Part shown: one piece after another, positions 17,914 through 26,807 of the stretch
Layout: every line of letters begins with the position of its first letter
How positions within the stretch are numbered: the first letter of the stretch is position 1
DNA from: an uncultured Eubacteriales bacterium
GTDB lineage: Bacteria > Bacillota > Clostridia > Monoglobales > Monoglobaceae
Assembly: GCA_900545865.1 (NCBI GenBank)
Contig: URAN01000014.1
Location: 1 to 57,269, forward strand
DNA length: 57,269 nt
Direction: 5' to 3'
Position numbers and translations under genes: made by a program
The notes under the pieces: generated by a model
Databases searched by the model: none
What the model saw: only the letters and a program-made list of their open reading frames with translations
Told to the model about the DNA's origin: nothing

Positions 17914-17997
17914 TTTTACACGAAAGGTCGAACCTTTGACACGAAAGGGTAAACAATTGACACGAAAGGGTAAACAATTGACACGAAAGGTCGGGGG
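17914..17997 (+). repeat. Four tandem copies of a 21-bp repeat
   Basis: Four consecutive 21-bp units share the core GACACGAAAGG(G/T). The two middle units are identical except for the first bases, and the outer units have diverged at their ends. The period is a multiple of three and the repeat is open in several frames, but no ribosome binding site or conserved coding frame was found. There are no spacers, so it is not a CRISPR array. Confidence 0.85.
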
Positions 17998-18061
17998 TAA
18001 AATTTTACGGTTTCATTTTTTGATTGAAACGGATATTTTCGGGCAATTTCGGCACAAAAAT

Positions 18062-18104
18062 GTGCTGCCGATAAGGAGAAAACATTATCGCACAGCAGCA
18101 CTTT
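18062..18104. terminator. Bidirectional terminator between tauE-type gene and tRNA-Asn
   Basis: GTGCTG and CGATAA on the left (18062-18074) pair with TTATCG and CAGCAC on the right (18085-18101). TTTT follows on the plus strand, and ATTTTT follows when read leftward. Confidence 0.6.
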
Positions 18105-18165
18105 TACACGATGTATTCCGAAAACCGCACAGGCAAAGGTTTTTTTGAAACCGAAATAAAAGAGA

Positions 18166-18198
18166 AGAACCCCAAGGTTTCTATCAACCTTGAGGTTC
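18166..18198 (-). terminator. Probable original terminator of tRNA-Asn
   Basis: Read leftward, AAGAACCTCAAGGTT pairs with AACCTTGGGGTTCTT across a short loop and a T-rich stretch follows. It lies just beyond the distal copy of the tRNA 3' end, not beside the tRNA itself. Confidence 0.65.
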
Positions 18199-18203
18199 TT
18201 ATT

Positions 18204-18229
18204 TGGCTCCTCCAGTTGGACTCGAACCA
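18204..18229 (-). repeat. Duplicate of the tRNA-Asn 3' end (att-like site)
   Basis: These 26 bases are identical to 18622-18647, the CCA end, acceptor strand and T-arm of tRNA-Asn. Sequence beyond both edges differs. Duplication of exactly this part of a tRNA is the footprint left by tyrosine integrases that use tRNA genes. Confidence 0.85.
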
Positions 18230-18621
18230 CGTCCGTTTGCAACATCAATTCAATATCGCCGCTCAAAATGACGGCTCATTTCATTGTGTTGCGGCACAGC
18301 TCTCCGCGCTCCCTTAATCCGCCGCCGGCGGCGGTCGCTGCTCGATTCCCTGCGTCCGCAAGCGGCTCGCAGGCTCGTTGGTTCACTTGCATTTGCATAA
18401 AAAGGTTTACTCGGGTGCGGACGATATGAACCTTTCGGATATTTGTGCGCCGAAGGCGCCTGTATCGCAAAAAGGTGGTAGCGACAGTAAGCCGTTGTGA
18501 GTGCGTTTACAAGCGAACAGGCGAGCCGAGCGTGCCTTTTTGCGAAAAAGGAGGAACGACGGCACGTGTGACTGATTTTTCGCATAAGAAAAATCGGAAC
18601 GAAGTAAAGTCCGTTCCGACG
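18230..18621. other. ~0.4 kb insert between the tRNA 3'-end copies
   Basis: This stretch holds no convincing gene. It is more GC-rich than its flanks. Near the tRNA it has consecutive hairpins: CCTTTTTGCGAAAAAGG around 18535-18551, a 7-bp stem at 18574-18580/18589-18595, and a 6-bp stem at 18595-18600/18613-18618. Together with one 26-base repeat it makes a 418-bp unit. It may be the residue of an integrated element or a tiny non-autonomous one. Confidence 0.6.
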
Positions 18622-18697
18622 TGGCTCCTCCAGTTGGACTCGAACCAACGACCCTGCGGTTAACAGCCGCATGCTCTACCAACTGAGCTATAGAGGA
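18622..18697 (-). tRNA. tRNA-Asn (GTT)
   Basis: This is a complete 76-base cloverleaf read leftward. The acceptor TCCTCTA pairs with TGGAGGA, the D-arm AGCTCAGTTGGTAGAGC is present, and the anticodon loop CTGTTAA gives GTT. The T-arm GTTGGTTCGAGTCCAAC is canonical and CCA is encoded. The discriminator base is G, as usual for tRNA-Asn. Confidence 0.97.
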
Positions 18698-18722
18698 ATA
18701 TTTAAATTTGTCTACCTTATCT

Positions 18723-18750
18723 ATTATAACAGAATTTTTTGATTTGTCAA
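18723..18750 (-). promoter_or_regulatory. Promoter of tRNA-Asn
   Basis: Read leftward, TTGACA (18750-18745) and TATAAT (18728-18723) are 16 bases apart and end about 25 bases before the tRNA. Confidence 0.85.
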
Positions 18751-18862
18751 GGAATTTTTCCTAATTTTTTAAAAAAATTTTTGAATATGGGATTAATTTT
18801 ACAATATATTTAAAATGAATTTGTTAAATTCGCATTTTTATTAATAAAATGTAAATAAATTG

Positions 18863-18891
18863 TTGACTTTTATCGGCTCAGATGTTATAAT
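18863..18891 (+). promoter_or_regulatory. Promoter of the giant surface-protein operon
   Basis: TTGACT (18863-18868) and TATAAT (18886-18891) are 17 bases apart, about 120 bases before the ATG at 19013. The region between the tRNA promoter and this one is very AT-rich. Confidence 0.8.
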
Positions 18892-19012
18892 ACGCTTGTA
18901 AGCCAATTATTATATCTTAAAGTAAAATAAGGACTTTGAGGATATTTTAAGTTTGGGCTTTTATAACATTTTTGAAATATATTTAAATTTATATAAGACG
19001 GAGGATTCGGAT

Positions 19013-22000
19013 ATGAAGTTAAAACGATTTTTCGGCGTGGCACTTACATTATGTATGTTGGTTGGAACGTTCCCCCAAAACGTTTTTGCCGGGGATAAGA
19101 GTTTCGGCGGCAGGTCGCAGGTGAAGTGGGATGATTCATCGGTCGAGAAGAAGAGAAACGGCACGGTTGCGCTTGAAAGCGGTAAAATCTTAAAGGCGGG
19201 TGAGGGCGATAAGTTAGAGGATATTAACTCGAGCTATTCGGTTTTTAACCAATTCAGATTTTATCGAGGACAGGATTATTATGACGGAACGAGCAAAAAT
19301 GTTCAGTTCGTCTATGACACAACACAGGGTGACTATGGGGCAAAAATCGGCAATAATAAATATTTATATGCCGTATATAACAATTCAAGCGACAAAAATA
19401 ACTATAAAGTTGATTTTGGCGCTTATTTTAGCTCCGATTTAAGACAGCTGATTTCAAAAGGTGATATAGAGGCGGCGGTTGTTGCCGAAACGGATAACTA
19501 TAAGGGTACGACAAACAAACATCGCGGTGTGGCGAACCTTCGTTTTTATAATTATTCATCACCGATTCAGCAGGAAATAACAACCCCCGAGAATTGGTAT
19601 GACGGAACGCGCACGGTTACGGCAGGCTGGCAAAAGCTGAACACTGACATCAGATATATGATGTTGAATCTGCGCTCGTCAAGAAAGGGACTTAAAAAAT
19701 GGAACGGAAGTTCGGTTCAGAAGGTTCGTGTGTTCCTGCGCGACAGTGTCGGACCTAAAGTTAAATCGAGCGGAATCGAAAGCGGTCAGTTTAATAAACA
19801 GAAAAACGTGTACGGTTCTGACGTAAACGCATCGGCAATAGAAAGCGAGATTCGTTTTTACGTCCAGTTTGACGAAAAGGTAAAAACAAGCGATACGGGT
19901 AAGCTTAAACTGCGTCTTACCGCGAACCCGAGCAACAAGACGGACAGCGCGGCATATGATGCGGAGTTTGACGGCGTGAGCGGCGACAAGATGTATTTTA
20001 AATATAAGATTCCCGATAACACCGATAAAGATACCGAGCTTTATGTTTCGCTTACACCGTCAAAACTTGTCAACGGAAAAGCGTGCATAACCGATATAGC
20101 GGGCAACGCCCTCAAAGACGAAACAACGGGCGGATTTTCGAACAAGGCGTCGGACGGTACATATTATACGGTTGACGATACAAAAACGGGTCTGCACAGC
20201 CAACAGTTCACCGACAGAAAGTTCTATCCGTATGTAAACGAAAGCTCGCTGAATATCAGCGGCGTTCAGTATAAAACCATAGCCGGAAGTATGCCGTCCG
20301 AGATTTCTAACAACGTTAAAAAGAACGGAAAGCTACAGTACGGACAGGACACTTCGTTCGGAAAGAATAACGAGAACGCGCCGATATTCAGAATAGTTCT
20401 CGATGATGAGGTCGCAAAGGCAAATATCCAAAACGGCGACATAAAAAGAACAAAGCTTAAATTACAGGTATACGACACGAACAATAAAAAGATTGGCGGA
20501 AAGTATGTCTATGCCGACCTCGCTTTTGCGCGGACGGTGGGTGTTGATAACAAAGCCAACGAAAAAGGTATAAAAAGTGACGCGACAACCGAACTGTATT
20601 TCAGATATACGCCTCAGGACGTTAACGGTGTTTCGCGCTATAAAATAGATTTCGCCGGCAGCGATGACAATAAAGGAAACTTTGTCTTTGACGATGACGC
20701 GATTATGTGCGGCGGCGAAAAGCTCAGAAATATTTCGAATATGACGATTGACGGTTCAAGACTTAAAATCCCGTCACAGTATAAAGACCTTATGCCTTTG
20801 GCAAAGAACATAATTATTGATACAAAACCGCCCGAATTGAAAGATAAAACAATCGCAGGCGGCTGGGCGAAGGACTTTAATTCAAACGCAAAACTTGTGT
20901 TTGAGGACGAGGGCGGCTTTGACCTTGACGGCGCGTATGTGTCGGTTGTCTATTGGGAGGGCGGCAAAAAGCGGTATCTTCCGATAAAGCTCGGCAAGTC
21001 GGGTAACGGCTTGCAAAGCGGAAAGACGAACAATGACAACATTTCATCTCAAAAAATGGCAAGTGTACAGCTTCCTGTGACAACCGAGGGCAACCGTGGC
21101 ACGGTTAAGCTAAACGAGATATTCCCACAGGACGCATACCCCGGTGATAAGGAATTGTACCTTGAATATTCGGTCAAAGACAGAGCCGGAAACGAACTTA
21201 ACAATTATGATAACAAGGATATAAGATTATACCTTGATAACACGCCCCCGACGGTAACGGGCGTAAGCGAGCGCAATGACGGAACAAAGGCGGTTGTTAA
21301 ATACGATGTGTTTGATAAGGGTATCGGAAAAATCGACCCGATAATAGAGTATCGTCTTAGCAATTTTGAGAATGCGACAAACGAGGATAAGATGATTCGA
21401 AACGATAACCAAGAAATAATGGTGACGGGCAAAACCGACAGCTATGACACATGGCAGGTAAGAGCGTTCTTCTCCGATACACTCGGCAACAGGGATAACG
21501 CAGGATACAGCTCAAACGTATTTTCGACCGCGCTGAGAACATTCACGCTGTCGCTCGATGACAGTGCGGAAAACATCGTGTCGGATAAGCATAAGATAAC
21601 GTTTAAAGCGGAAAAAGCACCGACAAAGAATGCAAAATTCGAGGTGAAATACGGCTGGAAAAAGGGTGCGACCGCAACGGCGAACGATATGAAATCGAGC
21701 GCGACATTTAACAGTGTTGCCGAATTGACGGCGTTTGATTTTGCGAACGAAGATATTCAGAAAAAGTATAACGGCGGCGATTTGTTTGACGGCGAGTTTA
21801 CGCTCAAAACGAGCATAACGATGAAGCCTGATAATGCAACACAGCCCGATTTGTGGAAGAGCTTTTATTTTGACACGGTTGCGCCGACGGGAACGATAGA
21901 AATAAGCGGAAACCGCGAGGGCGTAAACGAGAGCTATATGGTAAGCACATCGCTCGAAGACGATTCGGGTTCGTATAAGGACGGGGCGTATGTAAGCGAC

Positions 22001-25000
22001 AGAAATATCGACTTTTCGGACGGCAACGCGCCCAAGATGACATTGTACATCGGCGGCGAGGCGGCAGAGACGCGCACACTCGATTCGGTGTGGTCGTGGC
22101 AGTCCTTTTCGTTCTATAACAAGTACGCGGCACAAGGCAAGTACACCGATGCGACCGAGGCGTGGGTTGAGGTTGAGTTTAAAGACAAATTCGGTCACGC
22201 AAGCAAAATCTCGAGTGACAAGATGAAGATTGACCTCAAAGCACCCGAGGTTACCGCCGTTACGGTTGAACCGTCGGGATTGCCGAGACCGCAATGCGAT
22301 GAGACGGCGTACATAATCAACGGCTTTGACGAAATAAAGACAATAACGGCATCGATTAGCGACAACGTTGATGATAAGCTGGATATTGGCTATCGCGAGG
22401 GCGGCGTTTCAAAGCTTTCGAGAATTGCAGCAGCAGACGGAAGCTTTACCGTCAACAAACCTCTTTTGTGCGATGCGGGAGCGGTCTATGAGGACGGAAT
22501 GACAAAGTATAATTATGTCTTTGACGTTATCGATATGGGCGGCAACTCAGCCGGCGGAAACGTAAAGTTTGTCATCGACCAAAGAGCGCCCGAAATACAT
22601 TATACGGATATGTCGGAAATTTTAAATATGACAAATGCCGAGTATAAGACGGTTGAATTGCATTATTCAAACGATTCATATGAACGACCCGAGGATATTA
22701 AGGTTGATGTCAGCGGAGCGGAGGTTGCGGAACATTCCGAGCCGGGCATTATCAAACTCAAAGTGTCCGAGAACGGAAAGGTTACGGTTAAGCTTACCGA
22801 TAAAAAGGGTAAGGTCGGCGAAAAGAGCTTTGATGTTACCTGTTTTGACAGAAGCGTTCCTAACATTGCTCTGACGAACTCAACCAAGATACCCGAGAGC
22901 GGCGCAGCAAAGTACGGAGAGATGAATATATCGGTTGACGATAACGATTCGCTGTCACTGCTCGGTATATCGATAACCACGGATGAGCCCAAAGATACAG
23001 ATTTCTTTGAGGACGAAGCGGCAAGCCGCATAATCGGATATAACGGCGAGGGCGAAGATGCCGAACCTATATATTCCGAGAACGGATATTTCGGCGATGA
23101 CAAGGGCAACGCATATGCAAAGCTGAGGTCACTCAATTCATCCGAGGCGGCGAGCGGCGTTAAGGCCGAGTATAAGCTGACATACGGCGCTCTTCCGAAC
23201 GGAACATATAATGTATATGCAAAGGTTTCGGACGATGCAGGCAATATCACAAAGGTTCGAATTGCGACAATTGACGCGTCAAACGAAAACGCGGTTGCGA
23301 ATGTCAGCTATACACCCGACAACACCCCCACGGGCGGCGCGGTATCGATGAAAGTCACAACGGATATTCCGACAAGGGTTCTGTTTAACAGAGAGACAGA
23401 GGAAAATATTGAGATAATGCAGGCGGCGGCAATGCAAAAACGTGCGGACGGATATACATATGTGTATGACGGACAGGTAAAAACCTTGACGTTTGACGAT
23501 GCAATCGCCAAGTATAATGAGATACACAGAAAGTATGTAAACAACAGTACGGATTTCACCGATGAAGAAAAGCTGTTGGTTAAGTATGACCCGACCGATT
23601 ATGAACAGAGGGGAATGTATCAAAACTTCCTTGTTGACAAAACGGCGGTCAAACCGATAGGCGACCTTTTGGATTATCTTTTGAACGATTGTCTGTGCGG
23701 AATAACGTATGACTATGAAACACAGGGTGACGAAATAGACAAGAATTATGCGTATAACGGATACCTCTATGATACGGATTATCGTGATGAGTATTACGGA
23801 ACGGAAGATAAGGACGGATTGAGAGATATATTTGGAAAGCACTTTATCGAAAAGATGGGCGAAGAACAGGAGCAAGCGTTAATTCCTGTGCCGTTCCCTC
23901 AAGGTGATGAAAGTATAGATATAAAGAATTATCCCGAGGCGTTTGATAATTATTCTGTTCCAAACGATGTTGACAAAGAAAAACTCACCGTTCAGATGAC
24001 GCTCGATGACGGCACGGTTTTGTATCAAGACCCGTTTACGGCTCCTTTTAAAGATGAAGAGGGTAACATACATTATTACGGCGAGCCAATGACATATGAT
24101 CAAATAATCGAAACGTTGACCGCACTCAAACGCTTTCAGGTAATACGTGCCGAGATTATGGATGAAATTGCGAGCAAGTATGTTTCGAATTATACATCTC
24201 TGAACGGCACAACGGCGTTTGCGACAGAGCATACTCTGTCATTTGAGAATAATATCGATACAAATTATTCGCTTATCGATGAAATGGGACGTATGACGGA
24301 CTTGCCGATAAAGATAAACTGGATTGACCGCTCTAAGCCTTATGTTCCCAACGAAAACATAAAGTTTAAGATAGGCGGCACGGAATTTGACGGCAAGTAT
24401 ACCAACGCACAAAGCGCGGATATAGAGGTCAGACTCCCCGATACGGGCGTGTTCAACGAATATGTTCTCTCGAACATTCCGAGCGGAGCTGTCGCTGACA
24501 GCGACAACAGGGGCTTTAAGATGACAATAAGCGATAACGGAAATGTTGAATTTGACGTTTCAAACCCGAACGGTACGGACACGACAGCTTATCGCCAAGT
24601 CTATGTTGTTGATAAGTTCGACAGACAGGCACCCGAATATACGGTGTTGTATTCGCCCTCAAAGCCGAGCGGCGGAACAAAGGTAAACACGGATGTAACC
24701 GTCAGCATTGACGATATAAAAGATAACCGTTCAGCAGTATCGGATATAAGCGTCAGCGCACAACAGTATACTTTCACCGAAAACGGCGATTATACATTCA
24801 CATTGACAGACGAAGCCGGCAACAAGACCGAGATACCCGTCACGATAGACTATATCGACAAGAGCCCGACCGAGCTGACAGTAAAGTTCAAGAGCGGCAA
24901 CACGGTTTTGAACGATTCGGTATTTACTTTGACGGCTGATGAAGCGGATTATAAAAATGCAAAATATACCTATATATATAATGATACAAAATATCTCAAA

Positions 25001-26767
25001 AATGATATAGAGGCAATCGTTATGTACAAGGGTATACAGGTCGGAATTTTAAAGATAAGTGACAGCGGTGAATATACGTTTAGTTATACCGCGTCAAACG
25101 GCAGTGTCGGAACGGTTTCGATAAGCGGCGCATTATTGGATAAAGAGGCGCCCAAGACTGTTACGGAATACGTATATAACCCGTCGGCGGCAAATTCAAA
25201 GGATTCGGTAACGGCAAAGGTTACCGTTTCGGACAATATCACAGCGGCGGACAGCATAAGGTTGATTTCCGTATCCGGCAGAGATAATGACGGCAACGAG
25301 TTTGCGCCAAAAGACATCGCAAAAGGCGGCAGCGGCGAATATTTGCTTACATTCCCGAATAACGGATTTGCGGATCTTGTATTCGAGGACGGGGCAGGCA
25401 ATACGACTTCTGTCGGATTGAGTGTTTCGAACCTTGACAGAACCGCGCCGAGAGCGTTCATCAGCTATAGCACGGTGAACCCGACAAACAGCGATGTTGT
25501 TGCGACAATAACGTTTGATAAGTTGGCGGATTACCAAATATACGAACAGGGAAGCAACACCCCGACAAGAGATTATACTGGAACGTATTCGTCAAGCATA
25601 AGATATATTTTTGAGAACAACGGAACAAAGGTGTTTAAGTTCCGCGATGTAAGCGGAAACGAAACCGAGGGCTTGATTGCATCCGTCTCGAACATAGACA
25701 AGGATAAGCCAAAGCTGACCGCAAGGGTTGAGTATAATAAGATTGTCGATGACAGTGGAAATCTTAAAGATATGCCGGGCGCGGCAACAATCGTGCTTGA
25801 CGCAGAGGCACCCGATGTATTGACGGGCGGAGAGAGCGACACCGTGTTTATTCAAAATTCGTCACAGTCAAGATACCATTCTGTAATGGACAACGGCGAA
25901 TATATCTATAAATATATGGATGCGGCAGGAAACTTTGACGCTCTTACCGTTACGGTTGACGGAATAGACAGAACCCAGCCGACAGCGACCGATTCGGGTA
26001 ACCCGACCGAGTGGACAAATCAAGTTCCGACCGTTACGGTAACGCCCAATGCAAAATCGTCGGGATATAAGACCTATATCGTACAAAACGGTCAAAAACT
26101 GGATAAAGTCGAATTCTCGCCGACCAAAAACGGCACATATGCATTTGAGGTTGCCGATGAGGCAGGAAACACGGGAACACACAACGTTGAGGTAACAAAG
26201 GTTGATTTGGACGCGCCGATTATCTCGATAAGTCGCGGAACGCGTGACATCTATATCAATTCGGGCGAATTCGACACCGCCAAAAAGGCCGAGTTTGAGG
26301 ACGTAACGGCAGAGGATGAACAGTCGGGCGTTGCAAACGGCGTTGCGGTTGCGTATGACCCGTTGTTTGACGGCAAGACGGCAGGCAGATACCCGGTAAC
26401 TTTCACCGCGGCGGACAAAGCCGGTAACGTGACGAATATGACGAGGTATATTCAGATAATCGGTCCGAATGACGTATTTGCGGCGATTAACGGAAATATT
26501 CTCGTTCCGGGCGAACAGGTCAACTATCTCAAGAGCGATGAGCTTAAACTTACATTCGTAAATGCGGATAAGGTCGGCAACAAAGTCTCGTATGCGTTTG
26601 CCAAAGGATTTTTGACGGGCGCACAGATGAAAGGCGCGAGCTATAAGGCGTTGGCGAATCCGAGCGATACGATAGAGTTAAAACCCGAACAAACGGGAAT
26701 GTATACGCTCTTTGTTCAGACGGAAAACAGAAAAGTATTGGTTATGTATGTGTTCATAGCAGGATAA
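19013..26767 (+). CDS. Giant secreted Ig-like repeat protein
   Basis: This 2584-residue exported protein starts with a signal peptide (KRFFGVALTLCMLVG..., cleavage likely after VFA near residue 26). The ATG at 19013 has GGAGG 8 bases upstream; open frame from 18953 has no support. Most of the chain is a string of Ig-like beta domains. Their boundaries show as D(K/R/N)..(A/P)P, for example DTKPPEL, DNTPPTV, DTVAPTG, DQRAPEI, DRTAPRA and DLDAPII. Each ends with DxAGN-type turns, as in adhesin stalks. A different, acidic helical region lies around residues 1480-1750. No SLH, LPXTG or choline-binding anchor is present. The next gene, 40 bases downstream, encodes an SLH protein and may be its anchor. 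Function unknown; adhesion or surface scaffold is likely. Confidence 0.85.
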   Translation: MKLKRFFGVALTLCMLVGTFPQNVFAGDKSFGGRSQVKWDDSSVEKKRNGTVALESGKILKAGEGDKLEDINSSYSVFNQFRFYRGQDYYDGTSKNVQFVYDTTQGDYGAKIGNNKYLYAVYNNSSDKNNYKVDFGAYFSSDLRQLISKGDIEAAVVAETDNYKGTTNKHRGVANLRFYNYSSPIQQEITTPENWYDGTRTVTAGWQKLNTDIRYMMLNLRSSRKGLKKWNGSSVQKVRVFLRDSVGPKVKSSGIESGQFNKQKNVYGSDVNASAIESEIRFYVQFDEKVKTSDTGKLKLRLTANPSNKTDSAAYDAEFDGVSGDKMYFKYKIPDNTDKDTELYVSLTPSKLVNGKACITDIAGNALKDETTGGFSNKASDGTYYTVDDTKTGLHSQQFTDRKFYPYVNESSLNISGVQYKTIAGSMPSEISNNVKKNGKLQYGQDTSFGKNNENAPIFRIVLDDEVAKANIQNGDIKRTKLKLQVYDTNNKKIGGKYVYADLAFARTVGVDNKANEKGIKSDATTELYFRYTPQDVNGVSRYKIDFAGSDDNKGNFVFDDDAIMCGGEKLRNISNMTIDGSRLKIPSQYKDLMPLAKNIIIDTKPPELKDKTIAGGWAKDFNSNAKLVFEDEGGFDLDGAYVSVVYWEGGKKRYLPIKLGKSGNGLQSGKTNNDNISSQKMASVQLPVTTEGNRGTVKLNEIFPQDAYPGDKELYLEYSVKDRAGNELNNYDNKDIRLYLDNTPPTVTGVSERNDGTKAVVKYDVFDKGIGKIDPIIEYRLSNFENATNEDKMIRNDNQEIMVTGKTDSYDTWQVRAFFSDTLGNRDNAGYSSNVFSTALRTFTLSLDDSAENIVSDKHKITFKAEKAPTKNAKFEVKYGWKKGATATANDMKSSATFNSVAELTAFDFANEDIQKKYNGGDLFDGEFTLKTSITMKPDNATQPDLWKSFYFDTVAPTGTIEISGNREGVNESYMVSTSLEDDSGSYKDGAYVSDRNIDFSDGNAPKMTLYIGGEAAETRTLDSVWSWQSFSFYNKYAAQGKYTDATEAWVEVEFKDKFGHASKISSDKMKIDLKAPEVTAVTVEPSGLPRPQCDETAYIINGFDEIKTITASISDNVDDKLDIGYREGGVSKLSRIAAADGSFTVNKPLLCDAGAVYEDGMTKYNYVFDVIDMGGNSAGGNVKFVIDQRAPEIHYTDMSEILNMTNAEYKTVELHYSNDSYERPEDIKVDVSGAEVAEHSEPGIIKLKVSENGKVTVKLTDKKGKVGEKSFDVTCFDRSVPNIALTNSTKIPESGAAKYGEMNISVDDNDSLSLLGISITTDEPKDTDFFEDEAASRIIGYNGEGEDAEPIYSENGYFGDDKGNAYAKLRSLNSSEAASGVKAEYKLTYGALPNGTYNVYAKVSDDAGNITKVRIATIDASNENAVANVSYTPDNTPTGGAVSMKVTTDIPTRVLFNRETEENIEIMQAAAMQKRADGYTYVYDGQVKTLTFDDAIAKYNEIHRKYVNNSTDFTDEEKLLVKYDPTDYEQRGMYQNFLVDKTAVKPIGDLLDYLLNDCLCGITYDYETQGDEIDKNYAYNGYLYDTDYRDEYYGTEDKDGLRDIFGKHFIEKMGEEQEQALIPVPFPQGDESIDIKNYPEAFDNYSVPNDVDKEKLTVQMTLDDGTVLYQDPFTAPFKDEEGNIHYYGEPMTYDQIIETLTALKRFQVIRAEIMDEIASKYVSNYTSLNGTTAFATEHTLSFENNIDTNYSLIDEMGRMTDLPIKINWIDRSKPYVPNENIKFKIGGTEFDGKYTNAQSADIEVRLPDTGVFNEYVLSNIPSGAVADSDNRGFKMTISDNGNVEFDVSNPNGTDTTAYRQVYVVDKFDRQAPEYTVLYSPSKPSGGTKVNTDVTVSIDDIKDNRSAVSDISVSAQQYTFTENGDYTFTLTDEAGNKTEIPVTIDYIDKSPTELTVKFKSGNTVLNDSVFTLTADEADYKNAKYTYIYNDTKYLKNDIEAIVMYKGIQVGILKISDSGEYTFSYTASNGSVGTVSISGALLDKEAPKTVTEYVYNPSAANSKDSVTAKVTVSDNITAADSIRLISVSGRDNDGNEFAPKDIAKGGSGEYLLTFPNNGFADLVFEDGAGNTTSVGLSVSNLDRTAPRAFISYSTVNPTNSDVVATITFDKLADYQIYEQGSNTPTRDYTGTYSSSIRYIFENNGTKVFKFRDVSGNETEGLIASVSNIDKDKPKLTARVEYNKIVDDSGNLKDMPGAATIVLDAEAPDVLTGGESDTVFIQNSSQSRYHSVMDNGEYIYKYMDAAGNFDALTVTVDGIDRTQPTATDSGNPTEWTNQVPTVTVTPNAKSSGYKTYIVQNGQKLDKVEFSPTKNGTYAFEVADEAGNTGTHNVEVTKVDLDAPIISISRGTRDIYINSGEFDTAKKAEFEDVTAEDEQSGVANGVAVAYDPLFDGKTAGRYPVTFTAADKAGNVTNMTRYIQIIGPNDVFAAINGNILVPGEQVNYLKSDELKLTFVNADKVGNKVSYAFAKGFLTGAQMKGASYKALANPSDTIELKPEQTGMYTLFVQTENRKVLVMYVFIAG

Positions 26768-26807
26768 CTAATATCAGGTTAATACAAGGCGGACAGGAGG
26801 ATAATAT

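Noticed and set aside
17914..17997. Possible CRISPR array
   Set aside because: The 21-bp units are directly adjacent without unique spacers and no cas gene is present.
18250..18682. Open frames across the tRNA-Asn insert and tRNA
   Set aside because: They read through the tRNA gene and give the usual tRNA shadow peptides; no ribosome site supports them.
18204..18697. Integration by the recombinase at 40371
   Set aside because: The tRNA-linked repeat shares no sequence with the inverted repeats beside that recombinase, so no link can be claimed.
21512..22294. 260-codon antisense frame in the first giant gene
   Set aside because: It mirrors the codon pattern of the sense frame, is Arg/Cys rich and lacks a ribosome site.
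23279..23875. 198-codon antisense frame in the first giant gene
   Set aside because: It is an Ile/Val/Arg-rich shadow of the repeat-coding strand with no start signal.
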